Assembly: GCF_003596405.1 (NCBI RefSeq)
Contig: NZ_QYUR01000002.1
Location: 636,501 to 700,500 of the forward strand
Reading direction: 5' to 3'
DNA length: 64,000 nucleotides
Source of the DNA: Pseudomonas cavernicola
GTDB taxonomy: Bacteria > Pseudomonadota > Gammaproteobacteria > Pseudomonadales > Pseudomonadaceae
The notes beneath the pieces were generated by a model, which had not been told where the DNA came from, ran no database searches, and worked only from the letters and a program-made list of their open reading frames with translations. Shown piece by piece: positions 52,849 to 61,131 of this stretch. The translations under genes and the position numbers were made by a program. The stretch's first letter is position 1. Each line of letters opens with the position of its first letter.

Positions 52849-53439
52849 GCTTCGCTCCCGCCATTTTTAGAGTGCCGCTGCCCGAACCATAGCTCAGTAC
52901 GCAGTGGGCAAGCGCCCGCCAGCAGAAACGCTGATACAGGCTGATGGAGCCGATTGTGGGCAAGGCAATAAGCAGCCACTTACCTATCAGCGACATCTAC
53001 ATACTTATCGCGACCAGCCCCTAACCACCGGGGCTCGCGCGTCGGAAACGGATGCGAGCATGTCGCCCATGGATAAGGCTCCGCGCACGCCCGACCCCAC
53101 ACTCCAATCCAGTCGAGCCGTACCGGAGCATCCGCCAGCGGCCGAATCAGAGCGCGATCCAGGCCGTGTGAAAACGTGGCGAGCGAAGGTTAGACAAGGC
53201 GCAACGCAGCGAAGCGGAGTAACAGCCGCAGGCTGGCCCGAAGGGCGAGCGCCAGTGAGTCAAGACAGGTGAAAAAGCGCAGTTTACGAGTTGTAAATGA
53301 GCATTTAAGGCCTGTTTTTAACGCTGTATAACCGAGCGCAGTAGTTTTCACACAGCCTGGACCACAGCGCCTTGCGTGCAGACCATAACCGCCACTTTTT
53401 CGCTGGCCGCCAGCCGCGACCAGCCATGAGGACTTACCG
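52849..53439. other. gbcB-gbcA divergent regulatory region
   Basis: 591 bp that should contain both gbc promoters and a GbdR site. About one third is a MITE-like element (53159-53360). No sigma factor motif could be assigned with confidence. Confidence 0.6.
53159..53360. mobile_element. 202-bp MITE-like element with 17-bp inverted ends
   Basis: The left end CCAGGCCGTGTGAAAAC and right end GTTTTCACACAGCCTGG are inverted with one mismatch. The interior has no ORF of its own and includes CGAAGGTTAGACAAGGCGCA and TTAACGCTGTATAACCGAGC. It is placed about 80 bp before the gbcA start. Confidence 0.8.
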
Positions 53440-54732
53440 ATGGATGTCACCACTACCCTGAGTTTGGGCGATCCGCTGGAACCAGCACGCAAGGCCACCG
53501 CCGAAATGCTGCAGACCCGCGAACGCACCTATTCGCTGCCGCAACCCTTCTACTGCGACGAGCGGCTGTTCGATATCGACATGCAGGAGATCTTCCAGAA
53601 GGAATGGCTGATCGCCGGCATGACCTGCGAGATCCCGGCCAAGGGCAACTACCTGACCCTGCAGATCGGCAAGAACCCGATCATCGTGATCCGCGGTGCC
53701 GAGGGCGTGGTGCACGCCTTCCATAACGTCTGCCGCCATCGCGGCTCGCGCCTGTGCACCAGCGAGAAGGGCAAGGTCGCCAAGCTGGTGTGCAACTACC
53801 ACCAGTGGACCTACGAGCTGGACGGCCGCCTGCTGTTCGCCGGCACCGAGATGGGCGCCGACTTCGACATGAATCAGTACGGCCTCAAGCCGGTCAAGGT
53901 GAAGACCGCCGGCGGCTACATCTTCGTCTCGCTGGCCGAGAACCCGCCGGCCATCGACGAGTTCCTCGCCACCCTGGCCCATTACATGGAGCCCTACGAC
54001 ATGGAGAACACCAAGGTGGCGGTGCAGACCACCTTGATGGAGAAGGCCAACTGGAAACTGGTGCTGGAGAACAACCGCGAGTGCTACCACTGCAGCGGCT
54101 CGCACCCGGAATTGCTGAAGACCCTGCTGGAGTGGGACGACGTCACCGACCCGCGCGCCGATCAGGCCTTCAAGGACCACGTGGCCGCCTCCGCCACCGC
54201 CTGGGAGGCGGAGAAGATTCCCTACGCCCACGCCGAATTCGGCCTGCGCAATCGCATCGTGCGCATGCCGCTGCTCAAGGGCACGGTGTCGATGACCATG
54301 GACGGTAAGCAAGGCAGCAAGAAGCTCATGGGCCGGATCAAGAACCCCGACCTCGGCTCGATGCGCATCCTGCATCTGCCGCACTCGTGGAACCACTGCA
54401 TGGGCGACCATGTGATCGTGTTCACCGTGTGGCCGATCAGCGCCCAGGAAACCATGGTCACCACCAAGTGGCTGGTGCACAAGGACGCGGTCGAGGGCGT
54501 AGATTACGACGTGGCCCGCCTGCGTGAAGTCTGGGATGCCACCAACGATCAGGATCGCCGGCTGGCCGAAGAGAACCAGCGCGGCATCAACTCCACCGCC
54601 TACCAGCCCGGCCCGTACTCGAAAACCTACGAGTTCGGCGTGGTCAACTTCGTCGACTGGTACAGCGAACGCCTGCTGAGCAACCTCGGCGCGGCGCCAG
54701 CGGCCTATCTGCGCGGGATCAAGAGCCAGTAA
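53440..54732 (+). CDS. gbcA: Glycine betaine monooxygenase oxygenase subunit GbcA
   Basis: A 430-residue Rieske non-heme iron oxygenase converting glycine betaine to dimethylglycine and formaldehyde. Rieske cluster: Cys98-x-His100 and Cys118-x2-His121 (CRHRGSR, CNYHQWTYELDGR). The iron site lies around NNRECYHCSGSHPE (His residues). The C-terminus is FVDWYSERLLSNLG. It works with GbcB encoded on the opposite strand. A terminator follows the stop. Confidence 0.96.
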   Translation: MDVTTTLSLGDPLEPARKATAEMLQTRERTYSLPQPFYCDERLFDIDMQEIFQKEWLIAGMTCEIPAKGNYLTLQIGKNPIIVIRGAEGVVHAFHNVCRHRGSRLCTSEKGKVAKLVCNYHQWTYELDGRLLFAGTEMGADFDMNQYGLKPVKVKTAGGYIFVSLAENPPAIDEFLATLAHYMEPYDMENTKVAVQTTLMEKANWKLVLENNRECYHCSGSHPELLKTLLEWDDVTDPRADQAFKDHVAASATAWEAEKIPYAHAEFGLRNRIVRMPLLKGTVSMTMDGKQGSKKLMGRIKNPDLGSMRILHLPHSWNHCMGDHVIVFTVWPISAQETMVTTKWLVHKDAVEGVDYDVARLREVWDATNDQDRRLAEENQRGINSTAYQPGPYSKTYEFGVVNFVDWYSERLLSNLGAAPAAYLRGIKSQ

Positions 54733-54741
54733 GGTGACCTG

Positions 54742-54780
54742 CGAAGCCCCGCACCTTCTGGTGCGGGGCTTCGTTTTTTC
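54742..54780 (+). terminator. Rho-independent terminator of gbcA
   Basis: A 13-bp perfect stem, GAAGCCCCGCACC / GGTGCGGGGCTTC, with loop TTCT, followed by GTTTTTT. Confidence 0.95.
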
Positions 54781-54804
54781 CAGTTCCCTTTCCGGAGCCC
54801 CGCC

Positions 54805-54924
54805 ATGTCGACTGTGAATCTGTGTTTCGTCATCGCGCTGGCGGGCTATGGGCTATATGCCTGCTTCCGGCATGACCGGACGGGGCAGGATCAGCGAAGC
54901 TCCAAAGCGACGCCTAAAACGTAG
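54805..54924 (+). CDS. Small 39-residue hydrophobic protein
   Basis: ATG 54805 after CCGGAGCC encodes MSTVNLCFVIALAGYGLYAC followed by a charged tail, FRHDRTGQDQRSSKATPKT. The first 20 residues form one membrane segment. No family recognised. PAO1 also has small hypothetical genes in this interval. The last 78 bp lie inside the tandem repeat and are copied, without a start, at 55109-55187. Confidence 0.5.
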   Translation: MSTVNLCFVIALAGYGLYACFRHDRTGQDQRSSKATPKT

Positions 54925-55371
54925 GCTGGGTAGAGCCGCTTTTGGCGAAACCCAGCAGGGCCAATGCTGGGTTTCGCTTCGCTCTACCCAGCCTACGGAT
55001 ACGGGCTTTACGCAGTTAGTAGGGTGGAATCCCCGGAGGGGCTTCCACCGCCTGCCGCGAGCCCAATTTGGTGGATTACGCCGCTGCGCGGCTAATCCAC
55101 CCTACCTGCTATGGGCTATATGCCTGCTTCCGGCACGAGCGGACGGGGCAGGATCAGCGAAGCTCCAAAGCGACGCCTAAAACGTAGGCTGGGTAGAGCC
55201 GCTTTTGGCGAAACCCAGCAGGGCCAATGCTGGATTTCGCTTCGCTCTACCCAGCCTACGGATATGGGCTTTACGCAGTTAGTAGGGTGGAATCCCCGGA
55301 GGGGCTTCCACCGCCTGCCGCGAGCCCAATTTGGTGGATTACGCCGTTGCGCGGCTAATCCACCCTACCTG
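54846..55371. repeat. Tandem direct repeat, two units of 263 bp
   Basis: Unit 1 is 54846-55108 and unit 2 is 55109-55371. Both start CTATGGGCTATATGCCTGCT and end GGCTAATCCACCCTACCTG, with only a few substitutions between them. Each contains two palindromes: CGTAGGCTGGGTAGAGC with CTCTACCCAGCCTACG, and GTAGGGTGGAATCC with GGTGGATTACGCCGC. A third partial GCTCTACCCAGCCTAC follows. Confidence 0.9.
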
Positions 55372-55420
55372 CTGCGCTCTACCCAGCCTACAGACCCCGA
55401 TAGGTAAGCGAATCAGCCAC

Positions 55421-56545
55421 TCAATCCAGCCGTTTATGCACGCGGGTCACCGCGATGCTGAACATCAGCACCGCAAACAGCCCCAACGCCGCCAACTCGA
55501 CCCATAGCTCAGCGAGCCCAGCGCCGCGCAGCATGATGCCGCGCGCCAGCCGCAGGTAATGGGTCAACGGCAGCAATTCGGCCAGCTGTTGCGCAAGCCT
55601 GGGCATGCCGGCGAAAGGGAACATGAAGCCGGACAACAGGATCTGCGGCAGGAAGGTGAAAAACGCCATCTGCATGGCTTGGAACTGGGTCTTCGCCAGG
55701 GTCGAGAGAAATACCCCAAGCCCCAGGCTGGCGACGATGAACAGCAGTGTCGCCAGGTACAGCTCGCCCAGCGAGCCACGCACCGGCACCGTGAACAGCG
55801 CCTTGCCGAACAGCAGTACCAGGCTCATCTGCACTAAACCAATGGCGATGAAGGGCAACACCTTGCCGATGGTCAGCTCCCACGGCGACAGCGGCGTGGC
55901 GATCAGCATCTCCATGTTGCCGCGCTCGCGCTCACGCACCAGGGTGATGGCGGTGAACATCACCAGGGTCATGGTCAGGATCACCCCGATCAGCCCCGGC
56001 ACCGTGTTCAGCGCCGCCACCCGCTCCGGGTTGTAGAAGTTCACCACCTCGACACCCGCCGACAGGCTCCAGTTCGGCAGTGGGTAGTTCGCCAGCTGGC
56101 GGGCCGCGGCCTGCACCGTCTGATCCGAGCCATCCACCACCAGTTGCAACGGCCGGCGCTCCTGCAGCAGGCCGCTCTGCGACGGGCGGCCCTGCCGCTG
56201 TGCCGGCCCGCGCTCCAGGCGCGCCTCGAAATCCGCCGGCACCACCAGCGCCACGCTGATCCGCCCCTGGCGCAGCAAGTGGTCGATCTGCTGCGGGCTC
56301 GAGAGCCGGTAACGCAGGTTGAGCACCCGGCTGGAGGCGATCTCGGCGATCACCTCGCGCGAGCGCGCGGTGTTGGCCTGGTCCAGTACCGCCGCATCCA
56401 GCCCGCGCACGTCCATATTGATGGCGTAGCCGAACAGCACCAGTTGGAGGATCGGGATGCCGGCGATCATGGCGAACGTCAGCCGATCGCGGCGCAGCTG
56501 GCGCAACTCCTTGCGCACGATGGCGATGATCCGCCGCAGGTTCAT
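55421..56545 (-). CDS. ABC-2 type export permease (YbhS/YbhR-like)
   Basis: A 374-residue inner-membrane permease. One N-terminal membrane segment (RLTFAMIAGIPILQLVLFGY), a large periplasmic loop (about 45-175) and five or more C-terminal segments are visible. The LPQILLSGFMFPFAGMP block is typical of ABC-2 exporters. ATG 56545 overlaps the ATPase stop (ATGA). Only one permease gene is present, so it would act as a homodimer or pair with a product encoded elsewhere. Confidence 0.85.
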   Translation of the reverse strand: MNLRRIIAIVRKELRQLRRDRLTFAMIAGIPILQLVLFGYAINMDVRGLDAAVLDQANTARSREVIAEIASSRVLNLRYRLSSPQQIDHLLRQGRISVALVVPADFEARLERGPAQRQGRPSQSGLLQERRPLQLVVDGSDQTVQAAARQLANYPLPNWSLSAGVEVVNFYNPERVAALNTVPGLIGVILTMTLVMFTAITLVRERERGNMEMLIATPLSPWELTIGKVLPFIAIGLVQMSLVLLFGKALFTVPVRGSLGELYLATLLFIVASLGLGVFLSTLAKTQFQAMQMAFFTFLPQILLSGFMFPFAGMPRLAQQLAELLPLTHYLRLARGIMLRGAGLAELWVELAALGLFAVLMFSIAVTRVHKRLD

Positions 56546-57495
56546 GCGCCCTCCTGCACGGGTTGCGCCGGACGTTGGGTGACGGCAACGAAGACGTCCT
56601 CCAGGTTCGGCTCGGTCTCCACTACCCGCGCGTGTATACCCTGTTCCTGCAACCGCCGAGCGATCCGCTCGCGGCCGTCCGCTGCGCCGCTGAGCACCCG
56701 CAGGCTGGCGCCGATTTGCGCCTGGGCGAGAACTTCCGGTATGCCCTTGAGGGCGAGTTGCGCCTGGCGTGGCTGGCTGCACTCGACCAGGAAGGGTCGG
56801 CCCGGCAAATGCGCCATCAGCTCACGCGGACTGCCGTCAGCCACCAGCCGGCCGGTGTCGAGAATGCCCAGGCGCGTGCAACGCTCGGCTTCGTCCATGT
56901 AGTGCGTGGACACCAGCAACGTGGTACCGGCGTCGGCCAGCTCGAACAGCGAATCCCAGAACTCCCGCCGCGACTGCGGATCGACCGCACTGGTCGGCTC
57001 GTCGAGCAGCAACAGGTCCGGCTTGTGCAGCACCGCGGCGGCCAGGGCTAGCCGTTGCCTCTGCCCGCCACTGAGAGTGCCGGCCAACTGCCGCGTCAAC
57101 TCGCCGAGCCAATAGCGTTCCAGCAACTCCTCGATGCGCTGGCGGCTGGCGGTCTTCGACAGGCCGTGCACGCTGGCGAGGAACTGCAGGTTTTCAGCCA
57201 CACTGAGGTCTTCATACAACGAGAACTTCTGCGTCATGTAGCCGATACGCCGCTTCAACGCCTCGGCATCGCGGGGAATCCGGCAGCCCAGCACCTCGAT
57301 CTCACCCGCGCTGGGCCGCAGCAGGCCGCAGAGCATGCGGATGGTGGTGGACTTACCGCTGCCATTCGGGCCGAGAAAGCCGAACACCTCGGCACGCTGG
57401 ACCTTGAGGTCGAGGCGATTGACCGCGGTCAGCTCGCCGAAGCGTTTGCTCAGCCCGCGCGCCTGGATGACCGGCACCGGCTCATTGGTGTTCAT
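56542..57495 (-). CDS. ABC exporter ATP-binding protein (YbhF-like, single domain)
   Basis: 317 residues. Walker A GPNGSGKST (42-50), signature LSGGQRQRL (141-149), Walker B LLLDEPTSAVDP. A C-terminal accessory region of about 80 residues follows. It overlaps the permease gene by 4 bp and the membrane fusion gene by 14 bp, so the three form one operon. The E. coli YbhF protein has two ATPase domains; this one has a single domain. Confidence 0.88.
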   Translation of the reverse strand: MNTNEPVPVIQARGLSKRFGELTAVNRLDLKVQRAEVFGFLGPNGSGKSTTIRMLCGLLRPSAGEIEVLGCRIPRDAEALKRRIGYMTQKFSLYEDLSVAENLQFLASVHGLSKTASRQRIEELLERYWLGELTRQLAGTLSGGQRQRLALAAAVLHKPDLLLLDEPTSAVDPQSRREFWDSLFELADAGTTLLVSTHYMDEAERCTRLGILDTGRLVADGSPRELMAHLPGRPFLVECSQPRQAQLALKGIPEVLAQAQIGASLRVLSGAADGRERIARRLQEQGIHARVVETEPNLEDVFVAVTQRPAQPVQEGA

Positions 57496-58462
57496 CGACG
57501 ATCCGCTCGGCGCTCAGCGGCAGGCCGGCTGGCAACTGCCGCGCCGCCTCGCCCTCCAGCAGCAACTCGGCGCGATAGACCAAGCGGCTGGCGTCGTCAC
57601 CGGTCAGCGCGAAATACGGGGTGAAACTGGCCTCGCTGCTAATGCTACGCACCTTGGCAGCAAAGGGTTCGGCGATGCCCTCGACCTTCACCCGCAACGG
57701 TTCACCGATGTGCAAGGCGCTACGCTGCGAGGCCGGCACGAACACCCGCGCATAGGGCGCCTCGCCCACCAGCAGGCTGACCACGGCGGCGCCTTGTGGC
57801 GGCTGGTCACCAGGCTTGAACGGCAATGAGTCGACCCGCCCGGCACGCGGCGCGCGCACGCTCAGGTGCTGGCGGCCGACCTGCAGTTGCGCCAGATTGC
57901 CCTGTGCGGCCTCAAGCGCCGCCGCCGCCTGTTCGATCTGTTCCACACGGCTGCCGCTCTTCAACTCGCGCAGTTGGGCGCTGGCATTGGCCAGCTCGGC
58001 GCGCGCCTGGTCACGGCTGGCGCGGGCTTTATCCAACTCGGCGATAGCCACCAGACTGCGCTTGTAGAGTTTTTCGATGCGGCTGAAGTCCTGTTCGGCG
58101 GCAGTCAGCACAGCGCGGTCACGGCGCAGGACCGCCTGAGCCGCATCGATGGTTTCCAGCCTTGCACCATTGCTCAGCTCGCTCAGCCGTGCCTGCGCCT
58201 GGGCGACTTCGCCCTGGGCCTGGGCGATGCGCGCGTCCTGGCGGCGCGGGTCGAGCTCCAGCAACAGTTGGCCGGCCTGTACCCTGTCGCCCTCGGCAGT
58301 ATGCCAGGCAAGGATGGTTTCCGAGGCTTCGGCCGGCAGGCTGACCCGGTCCCACTCCAGGGTGCCGAGCAGGGTCGGGTGGCCCTCGCCTTCGCAACCG
58401 GAAACGGCGATCAGCAGCAGCCATAAAGGGAGGAGCCACCCACGCTCTGCACGCACGCTCAA
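57482..58462 (-). CDS. HlyD-type membrane fusion protein (YbhG-like), putative lipoprotein
   Basis: A 326-residue periplasmic adaptor. The N-terminal hydrophobic segment ends LLIAVSGCEGE, a possible lipobox. Lipoyl/barrel-sandwich halves flank an alpha-helical hairpin coiled coil (about 80-190, rich in Ala, Gln, Glu and Arg). The block LSVRAPRAGRVDSLPFKPGD is typical. It probably links the ABC exporter to an outer-membrane channel. The exported substrate is unknown. The operon is unrelated in function to the surrounding betaine genes. Confidence 0.85.
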   Translation of the reverse strand: MSVRAERGWLLPLWLLLIAVSGCEGEGHPTLLGTLEWDRVSLPAEASETILAWHTAEGDRVQAGQLLLELDPRRQDARIAQAQGEVAQAQARLSELSNGARLETIDAAQAVLRRDRAVLTAAEQDFSRIEKLYKRSLVAIAELDKARASRDQARAELANASAQLRELKSGSRVEQIEQAAAALEAAQGNLAQLQVGRQHLSVRAPRAGRVDSLPFKPGDQPPQGAAVVSLLVGEAPYARVFVPASQRSALHIGEPLRVKVEGIAEPFAAKVRSISSEASFTPYFALTGDDASRLVYRAELLLEGEAARQLPAGLPLSAERIVDEHQ

Positions 58463-58596
58463 ACCTCGTTGAGTTCGTTATGAACAAGCGTAGGCCATAC
58501 GCCGCCAGCGCCGGCAGCGCCCATACTGAGCATGAAGCGGCACATGGCCGGCGCCGGGCAAGGCAGCCGGCCCAAGCATAGGGGTGGGATAAAGCC

Positions 58597-58815
58597 ATGC
58601 GGCACAAGCCTCACGAGCCGACCTGCGACTGGTGCCTGCTGCGCCTGGACGATAACGGCAATGAGTTTGTCGTCAGTTGCGGCCACACCCGGGGAGAGGC
58701 GCTAAGCCTGGCCCACGCGTACCAGGCGCGCGGGCACAAACAGCTGTACTGGGCCCAGCAACGTCCTGGTGCAACGCCGACCGAGCAACCCAGCCTACGG
58801 ATGGCGCCCGACTAG
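58597..58815 (+). CDS. Small conserved-looking protein, function unknown
   Basis: 72 residues starting MRHKPHEPTCDWCLLRLDDN with a CxxC pair (CDWC), a third Cys and His in VSCGHTRGEA, then a helical part LSLAHAYQARGHKQLYWAQQ. The Cys/His pattern could bind zinc. GGTGGGAT lies upstream of ATG 58597. Its stop overlaps the etfB stop region from the opposite strand by 4 bp. I recognise no family. Confidence 0.55.
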   Translation: MRHKPHEPTCDWCLLRLDDNGNEFVVSCGHTRGEALSLAHAYQARGHKQLYWAQQRPGATPTEQPSLRMAPD

Positions 58816-59585
58816 CGCAGCACGCCCTCTTCGAGCAGCAGTTTGAAGACGGCTTCGGCGCCGTCTTGCGGGCTGAGGTCTTTCAGCACTTGCCCGCCAC
58901 CGCCCGCAGCCTTGGCCGTGGCGGCTTTCATCCGCTCGGCACCGGTTTTCGCCTTGATCACCTTGAGGCGCTTGGGCCGTGGCCGGGCCGGTTGGAACTG
59001 CGCGGTGGCGAGCAAGACATCGTCGATCACTTCGACCGCTTCGGCCTTCAGCACGCCGCGCCGGGCCGGGCCGAAGGCACTTTGCCGAGCGGTCGGCGCC
59101 GCGTTATCGACACTGGCGAGAAATGGCAGGCGCACCTTCAAACGCCGCCGCTGGCCACGCGGCAAGGCTTGCAGTACTTGAGCGACACCGTTCTCGACCT
59201 TCTCCACTTCAGCCAGCCCAACCACCAGCGGCCAGCCGAGTTTTTCCGCCAGCAGGAAGGGCAGCATCCCCGAGCCTTCGCCAGTTTCCGCCTGGCTACC
59301 AGTGAGTACAAGCTGGGCGCCGGACTCGCTCAGATAGCTCGCCAGCACCGGCAAGGCGTCAGCGCCTCGCGGTTGTTCGAGCACGCTGAGCTCAGTCAGG
59401 CCCATACCCAGATAAGCGCGCAGTGCTTCTTCCTGAGTATCGCCGGCGTGCAGCACTTGCAGCCGCTCACCGGCCAGACGCAGGCCCAATTCGACCGCGC
59501 GGGCATCCTGTTCGGCGCGGCGGGCGCGACCCGAGGTGGGATGCGCGCCGACGGAAACCAGGGCAATGATGTTCAGATCAGTCAT
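58812..59585 (-). CDS. etfB: Electron transfer flavoprotein beta subunit of the dimethylglycine pathway
   Basis: A 257-residue ETF beta-type subunit. It begins MTDLNIIALVSVGAHPTSGR and has the family blocks LVLTGSQAETGEGSGMLPFL and LPRGQRRRLKVRLPFL. It is more divergent than housekeeping EtfB. With EtfA it accepts electrons from the DgcAB dimethylglycine demethylase. It follows etfA on the minus strand after a gap with one short repeat. Confidence 0.88.
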   Translation of the reverse strand: MTDLNIIALVSVGAHPTSGRARRAEQDARAVELGLRLAGERLQVLHAGDTQEEALRAYLGMGLTELSVLEQPRGADALPVLASYLSESGAQLVLTGSQAETGEGSGMLPFLLAEKLGWPLVVGLAEVEKVENGVAQVLQALPRGQRRRLKVRLPFLASVDNAAPTARQSAFGPARRGVLKAEAVEVIDDVLLATAQFQPARPRPKRLKVIKAKTGAERMKAATAKAAGGGGQVLKDLSPQDGAEAVFKLLLEEGVLR

Positions 59586-59689
59586 GGAGCCCCCGTAATG
59601 CTATGTGCCGAGACGCACTCGATTTGCCTGCGAGACCTGCTTGGATGGGAATGACGGTAGTTGGGGTTTGACCGCGATGTCATTGCAAC

Positions 59690-59727
59690 CGCTGTCGTCC
59701 GCGCGAAGGCGGGGACCCAATAAACAG
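59690..59727. repeat. Short palindromic repeat between etfA and etfB
   Basis: CGTCCGCGCGAAGGCGGGGA followed by CCCAATAAAC. It shares GGCGGGGACCCAATAAA with the soxA-soxG repeat at 6418-6450. Confidence 0.6.
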
Positions 59728-59732
59728 GCGCA

Positions 59733-60956
59733 TCAGGCCGCATCGCGATTACCTCCCGCGCGGTATTCGGCGACCCGCTGGATCAATGCGCTGAGGATCG
59801 CGGCGGAATCGCCGATCACCGCCAGATCGGCACGTTTGATCATGTCGCAGCCGGGGTCGAGGTTGATCGCCACGACTTTGTCACAGCCGCCGATACCTTG
59901 CAGGTGCTGGATCGCGCCGGAAATCCCGACCGCCAGATAGACCCGCGCGGTGACCCAGGTGCCGGTCGCGCCGACCTGGCGATTACGCGCCATGTGGCCA
60001 TCGTCCACCGCCACCCGCGAGGCCCCCTCAGTCGCGCCGAGAGCCTCGGCGGCACGATGGAACAGCGCCCAATCCTTCACGCCGTTACCGCCGGAAACGA
60101 TGAATTCGGCCTCGGCCATCGGCGTCGCCGCCGGGTCGACTGCCACCGCACCAAGATCCTCGATGCGCGGCAGGCTACGAGCGACAGGCTGCTCCAACGT
60201 GACCGGCAGCACTTCATGGCGCGTATCGCTGACCGGCTCGGCACATTCGCTCGCCGCCAGGATCAGCCGCGCCAGCGGCCGCACCAGGTCTTCACGGCCA
60301 GCACCGGCACGACCGATGCACTGTTCATCGGTGACCTGCCAGACCCGCGTCGCCGGGCGTTCGCCCAGGAGCGCAGCGAGGCGCCGCCCGAGCTCACCAC
60401 CACCGGTGCGGCTGTCTGGCAGCAACCAATGGCGTGGCTGGAACTGCCGCTCCACGGCGCCGAGCGCCTGCACTTGCTGCTCAGGTGAATAGCCGGAATA
60501 TTGCGCACCTTCGAGTTGCAGCAGGCGGTCGACGCCGGCGACATCGAAGGTGGTTTCTTTATGTTCGCCAAACACCACCGCCAACACTGTGCCGTCGTTG
60601 CCCGCCAACTTGCGGGCCAGGCCCAGCAGGTCGCGGTCGTGGGTGGTCAGGCGGCCACCGACCATGTCCGGCACTACCACGATGTGGAAGCGCGGCTGGG
60701 CAATGACGTGCAACGGCAGTTGAACCACGGCGGCCTGCGTCGCACGCTTGCTCGCGCCACCTTGCTGGGCGCCGCTACGGTCGATCCGTTTGATCCCGTT
60801 AGGACCGATGAAGCCGACCGCATGGGGGTTCTTGCGGATCACCCCATTGGGGCCCATCCAACTGGTTTCGCTGCGCTGCATGGCCGCATGCAGCGGGTGC
60901 AGGCGGTTACGCGCAATCCATTCGGCGCGCGGGTCACGGCGGATGATGTCGCTCAT
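59733..60956 (-). CDS. etfA: Electron transfer flavoprotein alpha subunit of the dimethylglycine pathway
   Basis: 407 residues, longer than housekeeping EtfA (about 310) because of a 90-residue N-terminal extension. That extension includes GPNGVIRKNPHAVGFIGPNG and a basic linker. The C-terminal FAD domain shows VAVDDGHMARNRQVGATGTW, AVGISGAIQHLQGIGG and VVAINLDPGCDMIKRADLAV. ATG 60956 (MSDIIRRDP) is used in place of the in-frame codon at 60974. It is located between dgcB and etfB. Confidence 0.9.
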   Translation of the reverse strand: MSDIIRRDPRAEWIARNRLHPLHAAMQRSETSWMGPNGVIRKNPHAVGFIGPNGIKRIDRSGAQQGGASKRATQAAVVQLPLHVIAQPRFHIVVVPDMVGGRLTTHDRDLLGLARKLAGNDGTVLAVVFGEHKETTFDVAGVDRLLQLEGAQYSGYSPEQQVQALGAVERQFQPRHWLLPDSRTGGGELGRRLAALLGERPATRVWQVTDEQCIGRAGAGREDLVRPLARLILAASECAEPVSDTRHEVLPVTLEQPVARSLPRIEDLGAVAVDPAATPMAEAEFIVSGGNGVKDWALFHRAAEALGATEGASRVAVDDGHMARNRQVGATGTWVTARVYLAVGISGAIQHLQGIGGCDKVVAINLDPGCDMIKRADLAVIGDSAAILSALIQRVAEYRAGGNRDAA

Positions 60957-60984
60957 GCGGGCACCTCCAGGCATGCAGGGACAA

Positions 60985-61110
60985 TCCCCTCGCCCCTTAG
61001 GGGGAGAGGGTTAGGGAGAGGGGGTTGCAGGCGACTGAGGAAGCCGCGGCAAAGCGCCCTCTCCCCCGCCCCCTCTCCCTGCTTTCTATAAAAGAAAGGC
61101 GGGAGAGAGA
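60985..61110. repeat. CTCTCCC/GGGAGAGG repeat element between dgcB and etfA
   Basis: Units CCCCTTAGGGGGAGAGGG, TTAGGGAGAGGGGGTT, then GCCCTCTCCCCCGCCCCCTC and TCCCTGCTTTCTATAAAAGA. It shares CCCTCTCCCTGCTTTCTATA with the copy at 63122-63230 on the other side of dgcB. Confidence 0.8.
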
Positions 61111-61131
61111 AGTAAACGCGTGCGAATGTCA

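Noticed and set aside
54846..55371. CRISPR array or satellite
   Set aside because: Only two long direct units with internal palindromes and no spacers; a tandem duplication explains it.
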